A stretch of DNA of 64,000 nucleotides from Cylindrospermum sp. FACHB-282 (lineage in GTDB: Bacteria; Cyanobacteriota; Cyanobacteriia; Cyanobacteriales; Nostocaceae). Shown piece after piece: positions 34,930 to 43,128 of this stretch. The notes below the pieces were generated by a model. The model saw nothing but the letters and a program-made list of their open reading frames with translations. It was not told the DNA's origin and searched no databases. Each line of letters begins with the position of its first letter. The stretch's first letter is position 1. The stretch is taken from contig NZ_JACJRJ010000013.1 in assembly GCF_014697195.1 (NCBI RefSeq), forward strand, positions 62,001 through 126,000, read 5' to 3'. The translations under genes were made by a program, and so were the position numbers.

Positions 34930-35955
34930 TCAGGATTTGTTCACAGGTTTTGTTGAGTCGTTCTTGGCGATGACTTCAAATTGACCCATACATCCTTTTT
35001 CTGCGATCGCATCTTGATGGGGATGAAACATATACTTACCCGGATAGCGAAAGGCAAATTCCAAAATATGTCTTTCTGCTATACCCATCGTTAGAACATC
35101 GGTTTTCTCGCTGGGAGTCATACTCATCCCTGAACGATAAACATCAAAGAAGTTGGCGTGGAGGTGAAAAGTTACGGCCGTCTCGTATTCAATGATGTTC
35201 AGTACATACAGCCGAATCAATTGATCTTGGTAAATCTGGACAGGATGATGCATGTAGTGATGGGGCAGACCATTGAAGGCGTAATATTCATTATGTCCAT
35301 CATCATTCACGTCATAGCCAGACATCACTAACACAATCTCATCAGCCGGGGGGCGCGGTTGGGGTGGATCGATGATAAACATACCGTACAAACCCTTAGC
35401 GATGTGGCGGGTGACGGGTTCAATATGGCAATGATACAAGTGAACGCCATAGGGTTCAGCATCAAATTCATAAATTGTCGCTTTATTATGACCAATTGGG
35501 CGTATCCCATCCATTTCTGCCGGATGAACACCATGAAAATGTAGAGAATGGGAATGTCCTGCTCGGTTGAGAAACAATACCCGCACTCTTTCGCCCTGTT
35601 TCGCCCGTAGGGTGGGCCCTGGGATGCGGCCATTTAAATCCCAGATATTGTAAGAGACGGCACTGTTAAGTTGAATTATGGAGGTATCCGCAGTCAACTG
35701 AAATTCTCGGATAGTCCGGCCATTTTCTTGCTTCAACGTCCCATAATCAAAGTCGCGTAGTACCTGCATAGGTTTGGCAACGTCGTTAGAAGTTACCATC
35801 TCCATCGGTGGTACTCTGACTATTGATTTATTTTTGGCATTCAGCATCTGCCAAAGTGTAGCTGCACCCGCGACACCAGTGCCGGCTAGTCCCAGCTTCA
35901 GCAATTGCCTACGGTTCAAAAGGTTTTCTTTACTTTCAGCAAAGTAGTTGGGCAT
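34930..35955 (-). CDS. Two-domain multicopper oxidase
   Basis: This 341-residue protein starts with a Tat-like signal (NRRQLLKLGLAG). Four His-x-His motifs form the trinuclear copper site: HSLHFHG, HLYHCHIE, VTFHLHANF and MFHPHQD. The type-1 copper Cys-His-Met set lies in domain 1 (YHCHIEPVTRHIAKGLYGM). In domain 2 the matching position is HPH, so that copper site is lost. This is the layout of two-domain laccase-like oxidases. Next to FTR1 and a ferritin it is best read as a secreted ferroxidase; nitrite reductase or laccase activity cannot be excluded. Confidence 0.83.
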   Translation of the reverse strand: MPNYFAESKENLLNRRQLLKLGLAGTGVAGAATLWQMLNAKNKSIVRVPPMEMVTSNDVAKPMQVLRDFDYGTLKQENGRTIREFQLTADTSIIQLNSAVSYNIWDLNGRIPGPTLRAKQGERVRVLFLNRAGHSHSLHFHGVHPAEMDGIRPIGHNKATIYEFDAEPYGVHLYHCHIEPVTRHIAKGLYGMFIIDPPQPRPPADEIVLVMSGYDVNDDGHNEYYAFNGLPHHYMHHPVQIYQDQLIRLYVLNIIEYETAVTFHLHANFFDVYRSGMSMTPSEKTDVLTMGIAERHILEFAFRYPGKYMFHPHQDAIAEKGCMGQFEVIAKNDSTKPVNKS

Positions 35956-36184
35956 GAAATTAGTTTCGGTAAGCGCAAACAGGATGTTGCAAATATTTAC
36001 AGTGTATCCTATAGGACTTAAGAATTATTGTCAATAATCCTCAATAGTAGGAAAACGACTGACTGTGTGTTGGTAAGCTCTCGTGGGTTTCCTGGGGAAT
36101 TTTTAATTTTTAACTTTTAATTGTCTCTCTTGGTGTGCGCTGATCTAAACTAAGTCCTTGAATTACAGCTGCGAGGGCTAGACT

Positions 36185-36970
36185 GTGCCGAGCAATATTC
36201 TCAAATCAAAACCTACATCCCTAATTTTAATTGGGGTTATAAGCTTTTACATTATCGTTAGCGCTTCCTCACCAGCTTATGCGATGCACATTATGGAAGG
36301 CTACTTACCACCAAGTTGGGCAGTTTTTTGGTGGGTAGTGGCGTTACCGTTTTTTGTTTTAGGATTGCGATCGCTAACTCGCATTACCCAAACTAACCCA
36401 GAACTCAAGTTACTCCTAGCATTGTCGGGAGCCTTTACCTTTGTGTTATCGGCGCTGAAAATGCCTTCGGTTACTGGGAGTTGCGCTCATCCTACGGGGA
36501 CAGGGTTAGGAGCAGTACTATTTGGTCCTCTAGCCATGTCTGTCTTGGGAAGTCTAGTACTGTTGTTTCAAGCGCTGCTATTAGCACATGGTGGTTTGAC
36601 GACATTGGGGGCTAATGCTTTTTCAATGGCGATCGCCGGGCCTTTTGCAGCTTACTGGATATATCGGCTGATCATGCGGTTCAGTGGTAAGCAAAAAATC
36701 GCCATTTTCTTCGCCTCCGCTTTGGGCGATTTACTCACCTATACTATTACTTCAGTGCAACTCGCCCTAGCTTTTCCCGCACCTGTAGGTGGTTTTATGG
36801 CTTCATTCACCAAATTTGCGGGGATTTTTGCCATTACTCAAATTCCTCTAGCAATTAGTGAAGGATTGCTGACTGTGTTGGTGTGGAACTGGCTACAATC
36901 CTACACTGCTCCAGAACTAGAAATACTGAAATTAATCAAACGGGAACCTCAAACCAATGAATCAATCTAA
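36185..36970 (+). CDS. cbiM: ECF-type cobalt/nickel transporter permease CbiM
   Basis: The 261-residue core membrane protein of a CbiMNQO importer. The start is GTG with GCGAGG upstream. A signal peptide ends in AYA and would expose Met34-His35-Ile as the mature N-terminus; in this family the free Met-His end ligates the metal. Later motifs include [18 protein letters not shown]. No cobalamin riboswitch could be made out upstream. It overlaps cbiN by 14 bases. Confidence 0.9.
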   Translation: MPSNILKSKPTSLILIGVISFYIIVSASSPAYAMHIMEGYLPPSWAVFWWVVALPFFVLGLRSLTRITQTNPELKLLLALSGAFTFVLSALKMPSVTGSCAHPTGTGLGAVLFGPLAMSVLGSLVLLFQALLLAHGGLTTLGANAFSMAIAGPFAAYWIYRLIMRFSGKQKIAIFFASALGDLLTYTITSVQLALAFPAPVGGFMASFTKFAGIFAITQIPLAISEGLLTVLVWNWLQSYTAPELEILKLIKREPQTNESI

Positions 36971-37268
36971 AAAAGGGTTAAGCAACTGGTTTTTAATAGC
37001 AGGAGTAGTCTTTTTAGCAGTCGTTCCCTTAATAGTTGCCCGTAACGCTGAATTTCTCGGCGCAGATGACAGAGCAACTATTGCCGTTACAGAAGTAAAT
37101 CCTGGCTATCAACCTTGGTTTAAACCACTGATGCAAGTGCCTAGTTGCGAAGTGCAAACCTTTTTATTTGCTGCTCAGGCGGCTTTAGGTGCCGGAGCGC
37201 TGGGGTATTTTATTGGTTTGTCCAAAGGACGTACTGAACAGCGAAAAAATCATGAACATTCAGATTGA
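36957..37268 (+). CDS. cbiN: Cobalt transporter accessory protein CbiN
   Basis: A 103-residue protein with two transmembrane helices and a periplasmic loop containing [13 protein letters not shown], the CbiN/PDGLE-type signature. It pairs with CbiM to load Co(II). Translationally coupled: it overlaps cbiM upstream by 14 bases and cbiQ downstream by 17 bases. Confidence 0.9.
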   Translation: MNQSKKGLSNWFLIAGVVFLAVVPLIVARNAEFLGADDRATIAVTEVNPGYQPWFKPLMQVPSCEVQTFLFAAQAALGAGALGYFIGLSKGRTEQRKNHEHSD

Positions 37269-38070
37269 CACCCTAGCTTACACAAATCGCCTGCGGTGGT
37301 TAGCGCCAGAACAAAAACTACTATTTGCGATCGCACTGCTAATCATCACAGCCTTTGTTCATCCCCCAGTGCAAATTTTAATTGCTGTCTGGATGAGCAT
37401 TTGGACAGTCGTTTATGCCGGGATTCCCGCCAAAATTTATGTGAAATTAGTCTATATTGCCGCTCTATTTTGGTTAACAAGTTTACCAGCTTTAGTGATC
37501 AATGGTGTAGACATTCCTCACTTGCATTTAGTACAAACTGACTCAGTAGCAGGGTTGACTATTGGCTATTATTATGTATACATCAGTAGCCATGGAATTG
37601 AGCAGGGATTAACAATCTTAACGCGAGCGATCGCTTCTCTTTCCTGCTTATACTTTGTGATGCTAACTATCCCCTTTGTCGAACTTTTACAAACCATGAG
37701 TCGCGTTGGTTTTCCCGTATTGTTAACAGACCTTTTATTGCTGATGTACCGCTTTATTTTTGTCCTCTTAAACACAGCATCTGAGTTATGGACTGCTCAA
37801 CAATCTCGTGGTGGCTACCGCACTTTTAAGATAGCAATGAAAAGTTTGTCTCTGTTAATTGGACAATTACTTAAGCGCACTTTAGAAAATTATCGTCAAG
37901 TTTCCTTAACTTTGGCATCACGAGGCTTCAATGGCGAATTTCAAGTTTGGCATTCTCATCGCTATCATTTATCTAAGCGATATGCTCTTGAAGCAATTTT
38001 CGGATGTGCAGTATTAATAACATTAGACATTTGGCAAAAATCAATTTTAGGAAAAGCTCATTACATCTAA
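37252..38070 (+). CDS. cbiQ: ECF transporter transmembrane protein CbiQ
   Basis: This 272-residue membrane protein couples CbiM to the ATPase. ATG 37252 ([10 protein letters not shown]) is chosen over a longer opening at 37189 that would overlap cbiN by 80 bases. The two coupling-helix motifs with an Ala-Arg-Gly-like core are visible near the C-terminus (QQSRGGYRTF and LTLASRGFNG). It belongs to the first of two importer sets. Confidence 0.88.
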   Translation: MNIQIDTLAYTNRLRWLAPEQKLLFAIALLIITAFVHPPVQILIAVWMSIWTVVYAGIPAKIYVKLVYIAALFWLTSLPALVINGVDIPHLHLVQTDSVAGLTIGYYYVYISSHGIEQGLTILTRAIASLSCLYFVMLTIPFVELLQTMSRVGFPVLLTDLLLLMYRFIFVLLNTASELWTAQQSRGGYRTFKIAMKSLSLLIGQLLKRTLENYRQVSLTLASRGFNGEFQVWHSHRYHLSKRYALEAIFGCAVLITLDIWQKSILGKAHYI

Positions 38071-38206
38071 ACACGCCCTGAATTATCTGTGTTTATTTGT
38101 GGTTAGAAATAATCAACCAGGATTTTTGCAAGAACTTTATTGGAATGGAACAGTTCATTTTTTCAGTGGCATTAAAAAAGATTGGCAATGCTTTAATTAA
38201 AACGGT

Positions 38207-39040
38207 ATGATAATGCAGCAATGGTTACTCGAATTTGAGCAGGTGCATTACACCTATTCAGGTTCACAACAATCAGCTTTAAATAATTTAATATTGAAGA
38301 TTCCTGCTCATAAAAAATGTGCATTAATCGGTCAAAATGGTTGTGGTAAAACCACATTATTTTTATTGGCAAATGGTTTATATAAACCCCAAAAAGGCAG
38401 GATTTATTGGCAAAATCAGGCTCTACAATATGACCGTAAATCCTTGGTACAATTACGCCAAAATGTAGGGTTGGTTTTTCAAGATCCAGAGCAACAACTG
38501 GTAGCCGCTACTGTTGAGGAAGATATTTCTTATGGCTTGTGTAACTTGGGTTTGCCTGTAGCAGAAATTCAACAGCGAGTTGAGCAAGCTTTAAGAGAAT
38601 TTGGATTAAATGAATTAGCCCAAAGACCAGTACATCATCTCAGCTTGGGGCAAAAAAAGCGAGTTTCTATTGCTGATGTAATGGTGCTAAAACCGAAACT
38701 GTTGTTGCTAGATGAGCCTACGGCATATTTAGATCGGCTGCATACCCGTAACCTGATGGAAACCCTCAAAAAAATTCATGCTGATGGTACAACAATATTA
38801 ATGGCAACCCATGACCTTGATTTAGTTTATCGCTGGGCAGATTGGATTTTTGTGATGGATAAGGGAAAGTTAGTGTTAGAGGGAACCCCCCAAGATGTGT
38901 TTACCCAACGGGATATTCTTGAAGAGTTGCAGCTTGGTGTGCCATTGATATATGAGATGTTATTTGCTGAAGAAGTATCTGGAGAAGAACCTGTTTTAAA
39001 AAAGTTGCGTCAGAGAATATTAAACCTATTTAATTACTAG
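38207..39040 (+). CDS. cbiO: ECF transporter ATP-binding protein CbiO (first set)
   Basis: A 277-residue ABC ATPase. Walker A is GQNGCGKTT (42-50), the Q-loop is FQDPEQQL, the signature is LSLGQKKR and Walker B is LLLLDEPT, then the switch histidine in ATHDLD. It follows cbiQ by 136 bases, a looser link than in cbiMNQ. A second in-frame ATG two codons in is an equal start choice. Confidence 0.9.
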   Translation: MIMQQWLLEFEQVHYTYSGSQQSALNNLILKIPAHKKCALIGQNGCGKTTLFLLANGLYKPQKGRIYWQNQALQYDRKSLVQLRQNVGLVFQDPEQQLVAATVEEDISYGLCNLGLPVAEIQQRVEQALREFGLNELAQRPVHHLSLGQKKRVSIADVMVLKPKLLLLDEPTAYLDRLHTRNLMETLKKIHADGTTILMATHDLDLVYRWADWIFVMDKGKLVLEGTPQDVFTQRDILEELQLGVPLIYEMLFAEEVSGEEPVLKKLRQRILNLFNY

Positions 39041-39447
39041 TACTCTGTGAACCAAGGTTTGAAGGATAAAGGAACAAACCGCAAAGAGCGCAAAGGAAGA
39101 AGGGAAGAAGAAAAATAGAAAGATTTATTTACCTGTCAAAATATATTTGACAGACTACTAGGATTGTGCATAATTAACCAGATTCCCGACTTCTTTAAGA
39201 AGTCGGGGATCTGTGGCTTTCACACGTTTAGCGATAATATTAAGATAAAATTAACAAAAATTAATATTTTAGAAAATCAATATATTATCTTGTCGTATAT
39301 TTTATTGCAATTACACCCTCAGTGAGATGAGGAAATCCCCCAATAGGGCATTGCGTTAAACGGGGAATTCTTGTTTGTTATTAGTTTGATGCCGTAGTTT
39401 TATTGCTTATCTTTGTGTGAAGAAACACATTAAATACAGGGGACATC
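39041..39447. other. Gene-free region between the two ECF importer sets
   Basis: It holds the repeat hairpin at 39185-39207 and must contain the promoter of the second importer. Near the second gene there is a GTGTGAAGAAACACA hairpin (about 39415-39429) and an AGGGGA ribosome-binding site. I looked for a cobalamin or Ni/Co riboswitch core and did not see one. Confidence 0.5.
39185..39207. terminator. Perfect 11-bp palindrome downstream of cbiO
   Basis: CCCGACTTCTT (39185-39195) and AAGAAGTCGGG (39197-39207) flank a single T. It is the best-preserved copy of a dispersed GATTCCCGACTTCTT repeat and may end the first importer transcript. Confidence 0.55.
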
Positions 39448-40371
39448 ATGCATATTCCTGATGGATTTGTTTCTGTGCCGGTGGCGGGAGCTACTGGTTT
39501 AGCGAGTGTGGGAGCATTATTAATTGCATTTAGGCGATCGCAAGAGGCTTTTGGTATTCGTCGCGCCCCCATCCTGGGTTTAACCACCGCCTTTATCTTT
39601 GCTGCTCAGATGATCAATTTTCCGGTAGCTGGCGGCACCAGTGGGCACTTGTTGGGAGGCACCTTAGCGGCGATCATCTTGGGTAGCCCTTGGGCGGGGA
39701 TGTTGTGCATTGCCACAGTGTTAATTATTCAAGCCGTACTGTTTGCCGATGGCGGCATTACAGCCTTGGGAGCGAATATTTTGAATATGGCAGTAGTTGG
39801 AGTTTGGGTTGGCTGGGTGTTAACCCAAACTTTGCAACGGTTGTTTGGGGGAGCTAAAGGGCGCTTACCGCTGGCGGCAGGTATTGCGGCTGGCGTTAGT
39901 GTGGTAGTAGCATCTATCGCTTGTGCCCTGGAGTTAGCTCTTTCTGGTACAGCACCAGTCAACATAGTTTTAGCAACTATGGCTGGTGTACATCTTCTAA
40001 TTGGTATTGGGGAAGGGTTGATTACTGGTGGTGTGCTGACTTACTTAGCCACAGCACGACCAGATTTGTTACCAGGAGAGCAGCAGCAGTTTCGTGGCTG
40101 GTTGGTGCCTGTCGTCAGCATTATTCTGGTTGCCGGTGTGCTGTCGCTGTTCGCTTCGGCATGGCCTGATGGTTTGGAAAAGGTGGCGGAAAACTTAGGC
40201 TTTATTAACTTAGCTGAGAACGTGCGGGTAATTGTGCCCACGCCGTTAGCTGATTATGGGATTCAGGGTTTGGGTGCAATTGGTACAAGCATTGCTGGGC
40301 TGATAGGTGCGACGATTTGCTTTACTGTTGCCTTTGGGATTGCCAAAGTGATGAAACCGAAGAATGCTTAA
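39448..40371 (+). CDS. CbiM-PDGLE fusion permease (second Co/Ni importer)
   Basis: A 307-residue protein. The N-terminal CbiM domain starts directly at MHIPDGF, so no signal peptide is needed to expose the Met-His metal ligand. The C-terminal segment (about 215-300) contains WPDGLEKVAENLGF, the PDGLE/CbiN-like domain fused in one chain. This fused form is found in both cobalt and nickel importers; which metal is carried here cannot be decided. AGGGGA precedes the ATG. It overlaps the next gene by 8 bases. Confidence 0.87.
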   Translation: MHIPDGFVSVPVAGATGLASVGALLIAFRRSQEAFGIRRAPILGLTTAFIFAAQMINFPVAGGTSGHLLGGTLAAIILGSPWAGMLCIATVLIIQAVLFADGGITALGANILNMAVVGVWVGWVLTQTLQRLFGGAKGRLPLAAGIAAGVSVVVASIACALELALSGTAPVNIVLATMAGVHLLIGIGEGLITGGVLTYLATARPDLLPGEQQQFRGWLVPVVSIILVAGVLSLFASAWPDGLEKVAENLGFINLAENVRVIVPTPLADYGIQGLGAIGTSIAGLIGATICFTVAFGIAKVMKPKNA

Positions 40372-41032
40372 AATTTCTTTGCCGTTACGCTTGCAGCTGT
40401 CTTTAGTGATTGTGATTGGGGCAGCTTTGTTAAAGCATCATGCTTGGTCTAATTTAGCTGTGTATGGTGCGATCGCACTTTTTTGGGCCTGGCTATTACG
40501 CGTCCCTATCCGCCAACTGGGGGGATTAATCGGTACCGAATTGATTTTTCTCTCATTGGTGGCGTTACCATTGGGGTGGGAGCGAGCTAGTTTTTTGCTA
40601 GTGCGATCGCTGATTTGTCTAATCACCATGAATAGTTTTTTGTTAACTTTACCGCCCCACAGTTTCGGCATTGCTCTCAAAGGTTTGCCTGTACCAGGGC
40701 CATTAAAAGAAAATTTGCTATTGGCTGGCCAATATCTAGAAATTTTGCTTTCAGAAGTGACGCGAATGCAACGCAGTGCTCAATTACGGGGTCTAAATGG
40801 TACTGGGGGATGGCTACGCTACGCTAGTGCTGCGATGATTGGTGCCCTATACCTCCGCAGTTTGGACAGGGCCGAGCGAGTTTACACGGCGATGATTGCT
40901 CGTGGTTATAACGGAGAATTACCCGTAGATGCGACCATTAGACCAAAAGAGCGTCTGGTTGTGCTAGCAGCTGGGGCGATCGCCACTTGTTTAACCCTAA
41001 GTTCTTATTTCCAGAGTTTCGTTAAAATTTAA
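40364..41032 (+). CDS. ECF transporter transmembrane protein CbiQ (second set)
   Basis: A 222-residue membrane protein, shorter than the first CbiQ. It has the coupling motifs QRSAQLRGLNG and MIARGYNGE near the end. ATG 40364 overlaps the fusion permease stop, so translation is coupled. The ATPase gene follows after 23 bases. Confidence 0.87.
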   Translation: MLKISLPLRLQLSLVIVIGAALLKHHAWSNLAVYGAIALFWAWLLRVPIRQLGGLIGTELIFLSLVALPLGWERASFLLVRSLICLITMNSFLLTLPPHSFGIALKGLPVPGPLKENLLLAGQYLEILLSEVTRMQRSAQLRGLNGTGGWLRYASAAMIGALYLRSLDRAERVYTAMIARGYNGELPVDATIRPKERLVVLAAGAIATCLTLSSYFQSFVKI

Positions 41033-41055
41033 CTGTGAATTTCGAGTTGTGAATC

Positions 41056-41820
41056 TTGACATCCTTAACTTCTAATCCCCAAAATTCCCTCTCTAACCCC
41101 TGCACTGCTGTGGTTGAGGTGCGAAACTTGGTGTATGCCTATTCCCAGCAAGAGCCAGTATTAAAAGAAATTTCCTTTACCTTGAACAGAGGCGATCGCG
41201 TCGCTTTAATGGGTGCCACAGGATCAGGAAAAAGCACCTTGCTGGAAACCCTGATTGGCTTAAAACAACCGCGAACCGGGGCAATTTGGATTAACGGCAT
41301 CAAGGTGGAACCAAAAACCCTGCCCCAAATTCGGCGACACATCGGTTTTGCTTTCCAAGATGCCAACGACCAACTGTTTATGCCCACCATCTTAGAAGAT
41401 GTCACATTTGGGCCTCGTAACTACGGTGTGCCACCAGCACAGGCAATTGATCGGGCGCGGCAATTATTAGCTGATTTTGGTCTAGAAGCTTACGCCCACC
41501 GTTCAGCCCACGAGCTTTCTGGGGGACAAAGACGCCTAGCCGCCCTAGCAGCGATTCTCGCCCTAGATCCGGCAATTCTGATTTTAGATGAGCCGACTAA
41601 CGGACTTGATCCAGCATGGCGGCGACATTTGGCGCAAGTATTATTAAAGTTGCCCGTGCAGGTCATCCTCATTGCTTCCCATGACCTACATTGGTTAGGT
41701 AGAGTTACGCAACGTGCTTTAGTGCTGTCTGGTGGTCAAATTCAAGTAGACAGCAATATTCAACCACTTTTGCAAGATGGGAATACTTTAGAAAAGTTAG
41801 GTTTGCCCATAGATTGGTAA
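41056..41820 (+). CDS. ECF transporter ATP-binding protein CbiO (second set)
   Basis: A 254-residue ABC ATPase with Walker A GATGSGKST (53-61), Q-loop FQDANDQL, signature LSGGQRR and Walker B LILDEPTNGLDP. The frame has no ATG before Walker A, so the start must be the TTG at 41056 or a GTG near 41110; the TTG gives the longer reading. It ends the second importer operon. Confidence 0.85.
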   Translation: MTSLTSNPQNSLSNPCTAVVEVRNLVYAYSQQEPVLKEISFTLNRGDRVALMGATGSGKSTLLETLIGLKQPRTGAIWINGIKVEPKTLPQIRRHIGFAFQDANDQLFMPTILEDVTFGPRNYGVPPAQAIDRARQLLADFGLEAYAHRSAHELSGGQRRLAALAAILALDPAILILDEPTNGLDPAWRRHLAQVLLKLPVQVILIASHDLHWLGRVTQRALVLSGGQIQVDSNIQPLLQDGNTLEKLGLPIDW

Positions 41821-41915
41821 TTCTGCCAGAGAGAGCGGAAAGATACCTTCTGCTTTCTTTGGCTCTAGAGTAATCTATGAAATAAATGATAGAAACACTG
41901 TTGAAATTGTTTAGT

Positions 41916-41965
41916 GGCTCCAGAACAAAGCCAGCCAAAGCCGACTAATTATTACGTGCATTCGT
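41916..41965. repeat. Decayed copy of the palindromic repeat seen at 29075
   Basis: GGCTCCAGAACAAAGCCAGCC followed by AAAGCCGACTAA matches the left arm of the repeats flanking the NACHT gene, with substitutions and without a right arm. It shows that this element family is also present outside the NACHT region. Confidence 0.45.
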
Positions 41966-41994
41966 ATATCTGTAGGACTACCACCAACCTTTGA

Positions 41995-42011
41995 TTTCAT
42001 CCTGATTTCAT
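41995..42011. promoter_or_regulatory. TTTCAT-N5-TTTCAT direct repeat upstream of the DUF305 gene
   Basis: TTTCAT occurs at 41995-42000 and 42006-42011, spaced 11 bases start to start. This is the box described for the copper response regulator CopR in Synechocystis. The site is 158 bases before the DUF305 gene. An OmpR-family regulator is encoded in the same locus. Confidence 0.65.
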
Positions 42012-42168
42012 TTTTAGCTGTCAAACTAGTAAATGCAACAGTCGCTTTGTGAATAACTAGTTATCTGGGCAATTTTATGACCCAAGCAAAAGATAAATCA
42101 CTAAGGGCTTAACACTCCAGCTAACTGGAAATTTCAAAATGAAATTAGGAAATATTTAGATTATCCCT

Positions 42169-42894
42169 ATGCAAATTTCTACTCTGAAAAACAGCTTTTT
42201 ATCATTGCCCTTGTTAGCGATCGCCTCTTTTGCTAGCAGCGTTCTCATAGCTTGTTCTACAACCACTTCTCCAAACCAAAGCCAAGCACCAAACCCTACT
42301 ACCACCACCACCGATACTAGTAATAAGCAACCCATGAAGCATGACGGCATGATGAATCATGGTAGTGGCATGATGAATCACAGCATGGTAATGGATTTAG
42401 GGCCAGCCGATGCTAACTATGATTTGCGCTTTATTGATGCAATGATTCCACACCACCAGGGAGCAACGGTAATGGCAAAAGAAGCACAGCAGAAATCGAA
42501 ACGCCCTGAAATCAAAAAGCTAGCAGACGAAATTATCAAAGCACAAAACCAAGAAATTACGCAGATGAAACAGTGGCGTACAGCTTGGTATCCCAAAGCG
42601 GGAGATAAACCAATGGCTTATGATGCCAAAATGGGTCATGACATGGAGATGTCATCTGAGCAAATGCAAGCCATGATGATGAACATGGACTTGGGTACAG
42701 CTGATGCAGAATTTGACTTGCGCTTTATCAACGCAATGATTCCGCACCATGAATCAGCTGTAATCATGGCAAAAGATGCCTTACAAAAGTCTCAGCGTTC
42801 TGAAATTAAAAACTTGGCTCAAGAAATTATCAAATCGCAAGATGCAGAGATTAACCAAATGAAACAGTGGCGCAAAACTTGGTATAACAAGTAG
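42169..42894 (+). CDS. Tandem DUF305 periplasmic metal-binding lipoprotein (CopM-like)
   Basis: A 241-residue protein with lipobox LIACS (Cys29) and a Met/His-rich spacer (HDGMMNHGSGMMNHSMVM). Two DUF305 domains follow, each with FI-x-AMIPHH and EI-x-QMKQWR motifs (about 78-145 and 175-240). In Synechocystis a DUF305 protein, CopM, binds copper in the periplasm. A copper-type operator upstream and an RND efflux set downstream support the same role here. Confidence 0.8.
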   Translation: MQISTLKNSFLSLPLLAIASFASSVLIACSTTTSPNQSQAPNPTTTTTDTSNKQPMKHDGMMNHGSGMMNHSMVMDLGPADANYDLRFIDAMIPHHQGATVMAKEAQQKSKRPEIKKLADEIIKAQNQEITQMKQWRTAWYPKAGDKPMAYDAKMGHDMEMSSEQMQAMMMNMDLGTADAEFDLRFINAMIPHHESAVIMAKDALQKSQRSEIKNLAQEIIKSQDAEINQMKQWRKTWYNK

Positions 42895-42955
42895 CCTCAA
42901 GCTTCAATGTCTATTTAGAAAAGGGTGCAAAGTTTGCCGACACAATTGTTCTCAA

Positions 42956-42972
42956 TTTCATGCCAATTTCAT
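42956..42972. promoter_or_regulatory. TTTCAT-N5-TTTCAT direct repeat upstream of the RND efflux genes
   Basis: TTTCAT at 42956-42961 and 42967-42972 has the same 11-base spacing as the box at 41995-42011. It is followed by two ATGAAA half-sites in opposite orientation (about 42979-42992). It lies 157 bases before the adaptor gene, almost the same distance as the first box from its gene. Confidence 0.65.
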
Positions 42973-43128
42973 TTTGAGATGAAAGAATGAAAATCAGGTG
43001 CAGAAAAATCCCCCAAAACAAAGCTAGTGCAACGCTGCAAAAATAACTAACCAGTGAGATTCAACTAAAAAGCTAGTGGAATCTACTTTTTTAATTTTTA
43101 ATTGTTAATTTTTAATTCCGAGAAAGTG

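Noticed and set aside
35956-36184. Cobalamin riboswitch ahead of cbiM
   Set aside because: No conserved B12-box-like core or matching stems were visible in the 230 bases before the GTG start.
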